This document shows, in pieces, positions 50,731 to 57,964 of a stretch of DNA of 64,000 nt. Within the stretch, counting starts at the first letter, position 1. Every line of letters begins with the position of its first letter. The stretch comes from UBA822 sp965249775 (GTDB lineage: Bacteria; Gemmatimonadota; Gemmatimonadetes; Longimicrobiales; Gaopeijiaceae). Below the pieces are notes generated by a model. The model was not told the origin of the DNA. It did not search any database and saw nothing but the letters and a program-made list of their open reading frames with translations. The stretch is from positions 248,001-312,000 of the forward strand of contig OZ252253.1 of NCBI GenBank assembly GCA_965249775.1. The letters run 5' to 3'. Position numbers and translations under genes: made by a program.

Positions 50731-51689
50731 AGCTCGCTCCCATCTATGCTCACGGCCTCGGCGATCGCCCAATCGGGGATCGACAGAGGCTCGACTCGGT
50801 CGCTGTAGCCCGGCCACACGCCGCTGCGCTTGCACTCGGCGTAACGCGCGAGGTTTCGCTCGGCCGTCCTCTGGCCGGCGTCCAGGGAGTCTTCACTCAG
50901 GCGGTAGACTGCGACGGCGTACGGCGGCTCCGATTCGACCGCGATTAGGTAGTGGTGCTGATGCTGGGCCGGATGCTCTTCCTCGATGCCCATCCGGTAG
51001 AACCCGCCCTGGTGGTGGTAGCCGAAGTTGACCGTCGTGCGCTGGAACGCTCGGTAACTCGCGTCCGCGGTGCTCTTCAGGTCGACGATGGCGCCACGAG
51101 ACTTGATCCAAGCGTCCACTCGGAGCTTGCACAGTTCGCCCGTGGCGGAATCCCTCCACACATAGACTCCCTCGAACACACCCTCCGCGTCCTGCAGGAG
51201 ACCCCGGGCCATGGGATGCGCCCACACGGCCTCTCGCATGGCGAGGACGGTTTCGTATTGCTTCTCGGTGATGATTTCGCGCGACTCGTCGAGGCCTTCT
51301 TCGCCATGGACATTCAGGTGCGTTCCGCAGACCCAGCCGACCTCGCTGTGGATGAATGAGGCGGCGTTCGTGCATCGGCTCCCACTCTTGACCTTGGCCT
51401 GACACTGGCCGACGTAGGTGTACGCATCCAGGAATCGCTCGCGCTCGAGGACGCCGGTGTGGGTAGCCGAACCCAGAGATTGGGCCGGAGTGGATGGCTT
51501 CGGGTTGTCCATCTCGTGGCGGACGTGCTTCGGCGTCTTCGCACCTAGCAGTCGCAGTCTACTCGAAGAGGCGGCATCGATCGCCAGATAGACCGCCATT
51601 GGTACGCCCTCGTGCCAGCCGGGCTCGCTGACCGACAAGACCAGTTCGTCGAACGCTGCGCGCGCCACGTCCATCGTCGCCGTGCTCAT
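50727..51689 (-). CDS. PD-(D/E)XK exonuclease (RecE/Cas4-like, phage recombination)
   Basis: 320 residues from ATG 51689. The N-terminal helical region ('SSSRLRLLGAKTPKHVRHEM') and 'STPAQSLGSATHTGVLERER' resemble RecE-type/DUF3799 exonucleases. The core is 'CKLRVDAWIKSRGAIVDLKS' (D ... D-x-K), then 'FGYHHQGGFYRMGIEEEHP' as the Q/Y motif. It would resect double-stranded ends for phage recombination. It is coupled on both sides by ATGA to the Gp3-like partner and to a small Cys-rich protein. Inserted Cys residues ('CQAKVKSGSRCTNAA', 'VCGTHL') may bind a metal. Confidence 0.82.
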   Translation of the reverse strand: MSTATMDVARAAFDELVLSVSEPGWHEGVPMAVYLAIDAASSSRLRLLGAKTPKHVRHEMDNPKPSTPAQSLGSATHTGVLERERFLDAYTYVGQCQAKVKSGSRCTNAASFIHSEVGWVCGTHLNVHGEEGLDESREIITEKQYETVLAMREAVWAHPMARGLLQDAEGVFEGVYVWRDSATGELCKLRVDAWIKSRGAIVDLKSTADASYRAFQRTTVNFGYHHQGGFYRMGIEEEHPAQHQHHYLIAVESEPPYAVAVYRLSEDSLDAGQRTAERNLARYAECKRSGVWPGYSDRVEPLSIPDWAIAEAVSIDGSEL

Positions 51690-52087
51690 CTTGTCACCGT
51701 CACGCGGTCGCAGCCCATGCCCGGGAACTCGAAAGCGATTAGCCGGTGCACGAGCACACCTGCCGTGTGCACGTCCGCGAGTTCGTCCACCACGAGCATC
51801 CGGACGCGGGCCGCGAAGTCGCAGAGGTAGCAGAAGTGGCTCTCGGTGAAGAGCCCTTTCCGGTGTTCGGTGAGCACGGGCTCGCAGTATTTCTTGCAGT
51901 CCTCGCAGACGTGGAGCCCGGTCTGCTCGGTGAACTCCGCGTCCGTCTGGCCGTCGTAACGAGGTACGGACTGGTCGTTGCCCCTCAGGTCGACGTAGAC
52001 CACCGGGAATGATCCGGGGTCGCCATCGGCTTGCACCACTGCGCAGCAGTTGCCTCCGTCTCGTTCGACCAGCCGTGGGGTGTTCAT
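51686..52087 (-). CDS. Cys-rich small phage protein
   Basis: 133 residues from ATG 52087, with GGGAGG upstream. The central CxxC...CxxC pairs ('VCEDCKKYCEPV' and 'HFCYLCDFAARVRM') suggest a zinc-binding knuckle. It sits immediately ahead of the exonuclease with an ATGA overlap and may assist it. No family recognised. Confidence 0.6.
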   Translation of the reverse strand: MNTPRLVERDGGNCCAVVQADGDPGSFPVVYVDLRGNDQSVPRYDGQTDAEFTEQTGLHVCEDCKKYCEPVLTEHRKGLFTESHFCYLCDFAARVRMLVVDELADVHTAGVLVHRLIAFEFPGMGCDRVTVTR

Positions 52088-52626
52088 GCGACCTCCCTGT
52101 GATGGGTCTTGTGACACAGGGAGCAGAGCCATTCCACCTCGAGGCGCTTGGTGTAATCCTCGTGATGGGCTTCTCGGCGGTAGACGGAGAAGTCGTGGCC
52201 GCAGCGCTCACAGGCCAATGCTGGGATCAGCTTGCCCGCTTTCTTGGCGTTGTTTACAGCCGAGTGGGCGTTGGACTTCTCGCGATTCCGCCTGCAGTAA
52301 TCGGCCTGCTGCTGCCGCACTCGCGTGGGATGGCGCTGGCGGTACCCGACCGCGTAGGCACGAACGCGTTGTGGGTCCTCTGCGTTACGACGCCGTTGCC
52401 CCTCTGCCACCTTAGTGGGGTCCTTTTCTCGGTACTTGCGAGAATAGGCGACGTGGACTTCACGGTTGGCTGCGTAGTAGGCTCGCGAGGAAGCCCGTAC
52501 GCAGACCTTACAGCGCCATTCTCGGCCATCGGGTGCATGGCTGTTGCGGCTATAATCGTCCAACGGCTTCGCTTCTCCGCACTTCGAGCACGTCTTCATG
52601 GGTGCCCGTTCATTGACGGTCGGCAT
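52084..52626 (-). CDS. HNH endonuclease with N-terminal zinc ribbon (copy 2)
   Basis: 180 residues from ATG 52626 (GGAGG six bases upstream). The ribbon is 'CSKCGEAKPLDDYSR' with 'WRCKVCVR'. A long basic helical repeat-like linker follows, and the HNH core is 'CERCGHDFSVYRREAHHEDY' and 'EWLCSLCHKTHHR'. The C-terminal ~45 residues are nearly the same as in copy 1 at 49056. The two copies flank the exonuclease module. Confidence 0.8.
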   Translation of the reverse strand: MPTVNERAPMKTCSKCGEAKPLDDYSRNSHAPDGREWRCKVCVRASSRAYYAANREVHVAYSRKYREKDPTKVAEGQRRRNAEDPQRVRAYAVGYRQRHPTRVRQQQADYCRRNREKSNAHSAVNNAKKAGKLIPALACERCGHDFSVYRREAHHEDYTKRLEVEWLCSLCHKTHHREVA

Positions 52627-52783
52627 TCAGACCTCCAGCTTGAGTAAACCCACGAACGCTCTCCGCTTGAGGAGCTGAGTGGGGCGCACGGCGAGCCGAT
52701 AACTCTCCGCGCGACTGACGAGGCGACCTTTGCGGGTCGTCTCGTTTGTTTCGAGGCCCCTGACCGGATTCGCCCTTTTCCAT
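52627..52783 (-). pseudogene. Small basic phage gene with an apparent one-base frameshift
   Basis: ATG 52783 starts a frame that quickly becomes Arg/Pro/Ser-rich. One base over, the frame reads 'RLVSRAESYRLAVRPTQLLK' and ends in TGA directly before the HNH ATG (TGAATG). The span is 157 bases, one more than a multiple of three, so one extra base in the A/G run after the ATG would explain it. The corrected product is about 51 residues. Function unknown. Confidence 0.35.
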
Positions 52784-52803
52784 GGGGGCTACGGGCCTTG
52801 CGG

Positions 52804-52971
52804 CTACCGCAGGACTCTCAGCACGTGGTAGGGGAGATCGAACACAAGGGCGGCACCGATCCCAACGCAAACGAGAGTCCCAACGACTGCGATCCACTTG
52901 GGGAATCCGGCCATGTAGCGGCGTGGACGCAATTCGTGGTGGGCCTCCTCCGCACGCCGCGCCGAGCTCAT
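52804..52971 (-). CDS. Small single-pass membrane protein
   Basis: 55 residues from ATG 52971 to TAG 52804. A charged start ('SSARRAEEAHHELRPRRY') is followed by a membrane helix ('WIAVVGTLVCVGIGAALVF') and a short end. The ATG overlaps the stop of the upstream frame (ATGA). No family recognised. Confidence 0.55.
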   Translation of the reverse strand: MSSARRAEEAHHELRPRRYMAGFPKWIAVVGTLVCVGIGAALVFDLPYHVLRVLR

Positions 52972-53236
52972 GACGCCACCTCCGTACCCTCGGCCCCCAC
53001 GATGGCGGCGCGCGAAGCGGCCAACGCTTCCTCGGGGGTAGCGAAGCCGTTATCTGACGCGGGTCCCCAGCAATGCGACTTTCTCTTCCGCCACAGCGAA
53101 GACCACACCGTTGAGCCCCGTGGTTGCGCAGCACGAGAACGAGGTCTTCCTCGTAGTAGAAGTGCACACCGTTGTCCCGTAGAGGCAGGTCCGTCCCTAC
53201 CTCTTCCGAGAACAGGTGGCCCTGCGTCGCGATCAT
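52968..53236 (-). pseudogene. Small phage gene read in three successive frames (two apparent frameshifts)
   Basis: ATG 53236 is coupled (ATGA) to the upstream gene. It reads 'LFSEEVGTDLPLRDNGVHFY' to about 53125. The protein-like sequence then moves to the next frame ('LNGVVFAVAEEKVALLG') and from about 53065 to the third ('SDNGFATPEEALAASRAAIV'), which ends at 52968 overlapping the next ATG. Both shifts fall at GGGG runs, and the span (269) is two more than a multiple of three. Removing one G from each run gives an 88-residue protein. Real decay or base-calling error are both possible. Confidence 0.5.
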
Positions 53237-53739
53237 CGTGCGCTCCCTGCCACCAACGCCACCCGCGGATCGATCCCGCGGCGCTGGCACTCAAGGGAGC
53301 AGCCGAGGCGGCGCTTCTGGATGGCTATCTCGGCGATGTCCGCGTCGATACCGGCGTCGAGGTCTCCGGTGATGGGGAAGGAGGCCCACACCTCGTTTTC
53401 CTCGCCCTCGAGGCGGGACTCCTCCGGGTGGGTTTTCCACCATAGGTCGACGAGTCCCGTGTCGGTGAGCTTTTCGAAGCGAACCCGAAACACGGCCCCT
53501 TCGAGGAACGCCAAAATCAGCTCGGGGTTGGCTCCGACCCGGACCAGCCGGTCCAAGACTCCGGCCATCCGATTGATGAGGTTCGCGTGCGCGCCACCTC
53601 TCCAGTTACGGATGGTCGATTCAGTGCGTCGAGCAGCGTACGCCACCTTGCCGGTGGGACCCGTGCGCCTGACGACCCTTCCCGCGGTCTTGCTAAGTAC
53701 ATCCCCAAGCCTGGGGTCTTTCTTCGTTGGTTGGCTCAT
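53233..53739 (-). CDS. Phage protein with HTH-like segment
   Basis: 168 residues from ATG 53739. 'GKVAYAARRTESTIRNWRGG' looks like a helix-turn-helix (the segment 'ARRTESTIRNW' is a typical recognition helix), followed by helices 'LINRMAGVLDRLVRVGANPE'. The C-terminal half ends with an Arg/Cys segment. Likely a DNA-binding early regulator. The stop overlaps the downstream gene. Confidence 0.6.
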   Translation of the reverse strand: MSQPTKKDPRLGDVLSKTAGRVVRRTGPTGKVAYAARRTESTIRNWRGGAHANLINRMAGVLDRLVRVGANPELILAFLEGAVFRVRFEKLTDTGLVDLWWKTHPEESRLEGEENEVWASFPITGDLDAGIDADIAEIAIQKRRLGCSLECQRRGIDPRVALVAGSAR

Positions 53740-53873
53740 GATGGAATCCTTCGCTTGATGGATCAGACGAATCGGCCTCATTCGTCCGTGACCGCCCCGA
53801 TACGGCGGCCACAGGTTCCCGGGTATGGAACACATTTCTGAGATCCTGCCCGGGGTACTCGTAGAGCTGGGGT

Positions 53874-54056
53874 TCACCACTTCCGACTCCGATCCCGAAC
53901 GACGTGGCCGCTCGGATAGACCACGTGCACCCGGGGGCCGATGTGGCAGCGCCAGCCGCCCTTCGGATTCGGGTCAGCGCGACGCCACTCGATCGCGTCA
54001 GCCTTCGAATGGAAGATCCGGAGACGGGTCTGCGGGTGGATGCGGTGGACGGTCAC
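53874..54056 (-). CDS. Small phage protein
   Basis: 60 residues from GTG 54056, overlapping the upstream stop (GTGA). 'RLRIFHSKADAIEWRRADPN' and 'GWRCHIGPRVHVVYPSGHVV' look like a compact alpha/beta fold. No family recognised. Confidence 0.5.
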   Translation of the reverse strand: MTVHRIHPQTRLRIFHSKADAIEWRRADPNPKGGWRCHIGPRVHVVYPSGHVVRDRSRKW

Positions 54057-54265
54057 GGGGTGGACTCGGCGGGGACGTGTTCCGTCGATTGTGCGGCCTT
54101 GAATTCGTCGAGCGCGTCGATGGGGAAGTAGAGCCTGCCGCGCTCCTTGCGGTGCCTGATCTCCTTTACCCTGAGATAGAAGTAGCCGATGGTGTATCCG
54201 CAGTATGCTGCGGCTTCTGTCGTGCTCAATTCCCCAGGGGGATTCTTGTTGTCTCCTGAACTCAT
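54053..54265 (-). CDS. Excisionase/MerR-like helix-turn-helix protein
   Basis: 70 residues from ATG 54265. 'GELSTTEAAAYCGYTIGYFY' is the helix-turn-helix and 'KERGRLYFPIDALDEFKAA' the wing typical of excisionase-type DNA-binding domains. First gene of the leftward operon and divergent from the HTH gene at 54351, so it is a candidate for the switch or for Xis. Confidence 0.7.
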   Translation of the reverse strand: MSSGDNKNPPGELSTTEAAAYCGYTIGYFYLRVKEIRHRKERGRLYFPIDALDEFKAAQSTEHVPAESTP

Positions 54266-54335
54266 CTCACCTAGGATGCCCTTGAGAGCTATAGAATCGA
54301 CTGAGAACAACGTAAGGAATCATATTCTCGATGTC

Positions 54336-54347
54336 AAGAATATTCTT
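54336..54347. promoter_or_regulatory. Perfect 12-bp palindrome between divergent HTH genes
   Basis: 'aagaatattctt' is fully self-complementary. A related half-palindrome ('ggaatcatattct') lies about 12 bases to its left. Both sit in the 85-base gap between leftward (54265) and rightward (54351) regulator genes, where an early-promoter operator is expected. Confidence 0.5.
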
Positions 54348-54350
54348 CAG

Positions 54351-54767
54351 ATGACGGACCCCGGGCCCGTGTGGTTGAGCCACAAAGAGATCGGTCGCCG
54401 TGTTGCCGCTATCCGGAAGTCACTCGGCGTGAGTCAGGATGTGATGGCCAAACGCCTTGATCGGCCAAAAAGCGGGGGTACGATTGGGAAGATCGAGAGA
54501 GGGCAGATGTGGGGTGAGAGCCAACAGAGACCTGACCTACGACTTTTGGAGGATATCGCCATCCTCGGCGGGCTAGGCCTTGATCACTTCCGTGCGGGAG
54601 ACGTCACGAACCTTGAACGCGCCGAAACGCTCATAGTGATCGGTTGGCTCGACAAGATGGCCGACGAGCTCAGGGAGCGGGTTACGACACCTTCCCAGGA
54701 AGACGTGGGGGACGTGTTGGGGGGCAGTATGGGACTGGGCGAAGGGGAAACAGACCATGACGACTAG
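54351..54767 (+). CDS. XRE-type HTH regulator
   Basis: About 138 residues from ATG 54351; an in-frame ATG at 54276 would add 25 residues and overlap the palindrome. The HTH is 'HKEIGRRVAAIRKSLGVSQD' and 'RPKSGGTIGKIERGQMWG', a Cro/CI fold. The C-terminal part is helical ('ETLIVIGWLDKMADELRERV'). Divergent from the leftward early operon; likely a phage repressor or Cro analogue. Its 3' end overlaps the opposing small gene by 86 bases. Confidence 0.72.
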   Translation: MTDPGPVWLSHKEIGRRVAAIRKSLGVSQDVMAKRLDRPKSGGTIGKIERGQMWGESQQRPDLRLLEDIAILGGLGLDHFRAGDVTNLERAETLIVIGWLDKMADELRERVTTPSQEDVGDVLGGSMGLGEGETDHDD

Positions 54768-54900
54768 CCATCAGGTCCGGATACCGAGAATGGGGCAACC
54801 AACGGCCTATCAGGATGCCGCGTTCGTCGACTACAATGATCTCATCCTTGGCGGCAATCCCCGGGATACCGTCCGTTACGATCCAACGCTCCTTCTTCAT
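54682..54900 (-). CDS. Small protein convergent with the HTH gene
   Basis: 72 residues from ATG 54900 with GGAGGG five bases upstream. 'RWIVTDGIPGIAAKDEIIVV' and 'DERGILIGRWLPHSRYPDLM' look like a small beta-rich protein; the last ~20 residues are Pro/Arg-rich and antisense to the HTH gene end. No family recognised. Confidence 0.5.
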   Translation of the reverse strand: MKKERWIVTDGIPGIAAKDEIIVVDERGILIGRWLPHSRYPDLMASRHGLFPLRPVPYCPPTRPPRLPGKVS

Positions 54901-55022
54901 GACAACCCTCCGAGGCTAGGGTGATTCCCCCGTTTGTCGCGTGACATCCGGGCCGAGCGGGTTCAGCGTTAGGCATGGTCCACATATCCGAGATCATTCC
55001 GAGGGCGTTGGCGGGGCTCATG

Positions 55023-55523
55023 TCAGGCGCTCCTCACGAAATACTGCCGGAGATCCTCATCGAACTCGGGTGGAAAGTGCTGGGCGAAGACCCGGATTGG
55101 GACGGGTATTCCGCGTGTGGTCCAGCTTTTGTTTCGGACGTTCTTGACGCCGTAGCTTTTTCCCCATCCGGGGAGCCATTCGGCGAACGCCTCAATGGGA
55201 TTTTCTATCCGGAACACGTGCCCAAGTCCGGGACACAGGATGTAGAGAACGTCAGCGGCACACTTGTTCGCCCACCCCGGCTTGCCACGCTCCACTTGGG
55301 ATATGGTCTCGATGAAGACGTTCCCGTACTTGACGGCCTTTTTGTCCCACTTGACCTGAACCGACTCGTCGGCAGTCACGTACAGGTCGATGCCGCTCAG
55401 GTCTGTCGGACCCCCGGGCTCTACTTCCCGCCACTGGAGTCCCGGATACTGCTTCGAGAGCCAGTACCGCATGAACAGTTCACCTTCCTGGCCACTTTGC
55501 AGGGATACGTTGAACTCGTACAT
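55023..55523 (-). CDS. PD-(D/E)XK-like nuclease, putative
   Basis: 166 residues. 'QEGELFMRYWLSKQYPGLQW', then 'GPTDLSGIDLYVTADESVQV' and 'VKWDKKAVKYGNVFIETISQ' resemble the Glu ... Asp ... QxK core of PD-(D/E)XK enzymes; 'VERGKPGWANKCAADVLYIL' follows. It starts 3 bases after the MT-A70 methylase, so a methylase/nuclease functional link is possible. Fold assignment is tentative. Confidence 0.45.
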   Translation of the reverse strand: MYEFNVSLQSGQEGELFMRYWLSKQYPGLQWREVEPGGPTDLSGIDLYVTADESVQVKWDKKAVKYGNVFIETISQVERGKPGWANKCAADVLYILCPGLGHVFRIENPIEAFAEWLPGWGKSYGVKNVRNKSWTTRGIPVPIRVFAQHFPPEFDEDLRQYFVRSA

Positions 55524-55526
55524 CGC

Positions 55527-56531
55527 TCAGGCGCCCTCGTAGAAGAGGTCGCGTTCGATCTCATTGCCCCAAGAGGTCCAGCCGGGACGCTGACGCCGAG
55601 CGAACAGTTCGAGGTAGGGGCCGGGGCTGACCCGCTCGATGATGTTGTACATCTCGGCGGGTTTCTCGCTGTGGCGCCCACGATTCCACTCCTGCCAACT
55701 CTTTTGGTCCTTGCGGGCGAACGGCAGGTGACCCTTCACGCCCAGCAGCAACACCTCGTGCGAGACGCGCCAGTAGTTGCCCATGCCCATCTGTGGTTTC
55801 ACCCACACGAAAAAGCTCTTGTAGGTGAAGCCCCACGCTTTCAAGATGTCTCCAGCCGCCGAAAGAAAGGCGTTCGTCGTCCAGAGATGGAGGTGGGCTC
55901 GCTCGGCGGTGAGGCGCGGCACCGGAAGTGCAGTGATGTCTTCGAGCGACAGGACCTCGTAGTGGTTATCGGTGGAGGCCCGGGTCGCTTGGTTGTCGTA
56001 CGGCCAGGGCGGGTCCACATAGATGGTGCCGAATGTTCGGTTGATTTGGTGAAGATCTTCAACCTCACACGGTGGTTCCTTGTACCCGTCTTCTGGGGCG
56101 TCTCGCTCCTGGATGTAGTGACGGACAGCAGACCGAATCTCCTTGATGCTCCAGCCCCCTTGCTCTGCCGAAGCGAGCAAAGCGTTCTGCTCGCGGGGGT
56201 CGAGTTGCGCAACCTCCCGATGGTGCGACCATGGGAGGTTTGTGCGACGTCGCACAACTGGGACCCGCTCTGCGACCCACTGGTAGGCCCGGAGGGTGTC
56301 TACGCTCTTGCCGGTGCCATCCGATGCGTCCACGGCCTGAGCGTACTTCTCTCCGTATTTCTGCTCACCGAAGTTCAGCCAATCACCTATCCACCACTGA
56401 ACAGAACCCTCCATGAGTTGTAGCTGCCGCCCGCACCGTTCCCACTCGTCGAACGAGAGTTTTGGGTTGAGTTCCATGCCGGTGGGTGACAGGGACGCGG
56501 AACGTTCCAGCGTAGCGAGAGCCGTCGACAC
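55527..56531 (-). CDS. MT-A70 family adenine N6-methyltransferase
   Basis: About 334 residues from GTG 56531 just after the upstream stop; ATG 56582 would give 351. The N-terminal helical part ('KSVDTLRAYQWVAERVPVVR', 'LPWSHHREVAQLDPREQNAL') is the DNA-associating segment seen in phage members. The catalytic core has 'TIYVDPPWPYDNQA' (DPPW motif), 'LTAERAHLHLWTTNAF', 'AWGFTYKSFFVWVKPQMG' and 'WGNEIERDL'. It would methylate adenine in phage DNA, possibly to resist host restriction. Neighbouring genes are early regulators. Confidence 0.85.
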   Translation of the reverse strand: MSTALATLERSASLSPTGMELNPKLSFDEWERCGRQLQLMEGSVQWWIGDWLNFGEQKYGEKYAQAVDASDGTGKSVDTLRAYQWVAERVPVVRRRTNLPWSHHREVAQLDPREQNALLASAEQGGWSIKEIRSAVRHYIQERDAPEDGYKEPPCEVEDLHQINRTFGTIYVDPPWPYDNQATRASTDNHYEVLSLEDITALPVPRLTAERAHLHLWTTNAFLSAAGDILKAWGFTYKSFFVWVKPQMGMGNYWRVSHEVLLLGVKGHLPFARKDQKSWQEWNRGRHSEKPAEMYNIIERVSPGPYLELFARRQRPGWTSWGNEIERDLFYEGA

Positions 56532-56532
56532 C

Positions 56533-56766
56533 TCAGGCGACCCCCTCGGTGGCGGGCTCGGTTTCGCCGAGCGCCCACGCATCGAGTTCGGACCTCAGAA
56601 TCCGTCGATGCCCGGCCACGCGGCGCCACGGGATCTCGCCCACCGAAACTTTGTTGCGGATCGTTTCCGGGGTGAGTTCGACTTTATAGACGTGTGCCAG
56701 GTGCTGTGCCGCATCCTCGTAGGTCAGGTAGTCGCCTGGGTCACGGCTTGCGGAGTCGGTCATCAT
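56533..56766 (-). CDS. Excisionase-family HTH DNA-binding protein
   Basis: 77 residues from ATG 56766 (GGTTGGAG upstream). 'YLTYEDAAQHLAHVYKVELT', 'PETIRNKVSVGEIPWRRVAG' and 'HRRILRSELDAWALGE' form the standard excisionase-type helix-turn-helix with wing. It opens the leftward transcript carrying the methylase and is divergent from the regulator at 56845. Confidence 0.75.
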   Translation of the reverse strand: MMTDSASRDPGDYLTYEDAAQHLAHVYKVELTPETIRNKVSVGEIPWRRVAGHRRILRSELDAWALGETEPATEGVA

Positions 56767-56820
56767 CTCCAACCTTCCTAATCCTGTTGATACATGCAGA
56801 AAAATGATCGGATGTAATAT

Positions 56821-56841
56821 CGTTATGGCGACATTATAACG
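56821..56841. promoter_or_regulatory. Inverted-repeat operator candidate in the second divergent gap
   Basis: Arms 'cgttat' (56821-56826) and 'ataacg' (56836-56841) around nine bases. A further 'gcgttatgac' copy lies at about 56861-56870. It sits between the divergent starts at 56766 and 56845, fitting a switch region. Confidence 0.45.
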
Positions 56842-56844
56842 CCT

Positions 56845-57675
56845 ATGACGCCACACGCAAGCGTTATGACGGATACACGCCTACTGTTCAGTTCTTCGGA
56901 TTGGGAGAAGCAGCCCACCGCCGACGCCGACGAGGTTGCCATGTTGGTGGGCTTTCTTGCCCTCGTCGTTGGGGAGCCACACGTCGAGGCGGCGCAGCTC
57001 ATCAACACCTCAGAGGGTACGATTAGGAGGTGGCGATCTGGCGATATCCGTCCGTTGCGCAAGAACGCCATCCAGGTGGTTAGCATGTTCGTCGGCGCTA
57101 ACGCGCCGGAGGGGTTCAACGTGGAGAGGCTGGGAAGCGAGGAAGACGGCTGGTGGTGGGAGGTAACCGCCCCGAAAGACTGGGCACTTCCGAGCGAAAG
57201 TTCGCACGCGTATCTAGGAGTGGGCCCCCCCGATAAGACCCTCGACCCAAGCGAAGCCAGTGCCTCCAAGGGCGCAAGTGAATCGCCAGCAGAAACGCTT
57301 GCGGGCTACAGGCTCATGACGGTGGCCGAGGTCGCGGCCTTCCTGAAGATTGATCCAGAGAAGGTCGTCGAACTCATTGACGGCGGTAGGCTCGCCAGCA
57401 TGCAGCTTGGTTTCGACCAGAGGGTGGACCCCCATGACCTGGTTCTTTTCACTGTCGCAGGGAGGGAGAATCTCACAACACAGGAACTTTTAGAGCGCTA
57501 CGGTCCGGAACAGGTCGAGGAAAAGGTCTCCGCGTGGCTCCGACAGCGCTTCAACTTTCTGGACCTGGGCAAGCCGAATGCAGGGGTCCAACCAGACCGG
57601 CTTGATACCTTGTCAAGGTCCATGTATCTATATGAGTTATTCAGTCGCAAGTTTGGCCCTCGGGGGTCGGCTTAA
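56845..57675 (+). CDS. Regulator with two HTH-like segments
   Basis: 276 residues (ATG 56845; ATG 56866 also possible). One HTH-like unit is 'LINTSEGTIRRWRSGDIRPL' near 53-72. A second is 'MTVAEVAAFLKIDPEKVVEL' near 157-176, an excisionase-style domain, linked by a disordered Ser/Pro/Ala stretch. The C-terminal 60 residues are helical ('QELLERYGPEQVEEKVSAWL'). No named family. First gene of the rightward operon. Confidence 0.62.
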   Translation: MTPHASVMTDTRLLFSSSDWEKQPTADADEVAMLVGFLALVVGEPHVEAAQLINTSEGTIRRWRSGDIRPLRKNAIQVVSMFVGANAPEGFNVERLGSEEDGWWWEVTAPKDWALPSESSHAYLGVGPPDKTLDPSEASASKGASESPAETLAGYRLMTVAEVAAFLKIDPEKVVELIDGGRLASMQLGFDQRVDPHDLVLFTVAGRENLTTQELLERYGPEQVEEKVSAWLRQRFNFLDLGKPNAGVQPDRLDTLSRSMYLYELFSRKFGPRGSA

Positions 57676-57964
57676 GTCTGTGCGGTATGAGGACTTGGAC
57701 ATCTCGAGCACACGTGGTGCCCAATCATACCTCGAGCGGTTGCCGGAGGGTGTACGGCCCAGAGAAACGAGTCACTCTACTCTTGCGAGATATGAGCGTG
57801 GGGAGTTAATGCCGCGTGCAGATCTCATTCTTGCGTATGCTACCGGCGCTGGAGTCCGTCCAGAGTGGATTCTCACCGGCAAGGGCCCACGCTATGCCAC
57901 GATGGAGTTTGGGGTCAACCCCTCTCGTGGCGACATGTTAATGTATGAATTGGGTTCTCGGTGA
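57632..57964 (+). CDS. Cro/CI-type HTH protein
   Basis: 110 residues from ATG 57632, overlapping the previous gene by 44 bases. 'LALGGRLKSVRYEDLDISST' is followed by an HTH with 'SHSTLARYERGELMPRADLI' and the typical continuation 'LAYATGAGVRPEWILTGKGP', as in CI-type repressor N-termini. No peptidase domain. The end overlaps the following repressor frame by 20 bases in another frame. Confidence 0.6.
   Translation: MSYSVASLALGGRLKSVRYEDLDISSTRGAQSYLERLPEGVRPRETSHSTLARYERGELMPRADLILAYATGAGVRPEWILTGKGPRYATMEFGVNPSRGDMLMYELGSR

Noticed and set aside
52610..53290. One 226-codon minus-strand protein
   Set aside because: Only its first ~35 residues look protein-like. The rest is Arg/Pro/Ser-rich and runs out of frame through a small membrane gene and a second small gene that keep operon coupling.
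54975..56423. A 482-codon plus-strand open frame
   Set aside because: It is antisense to the MT-A70 methylase and the putative nuclease, both of which have family motifs, coupling and ribosome sites; the plus frame has none.
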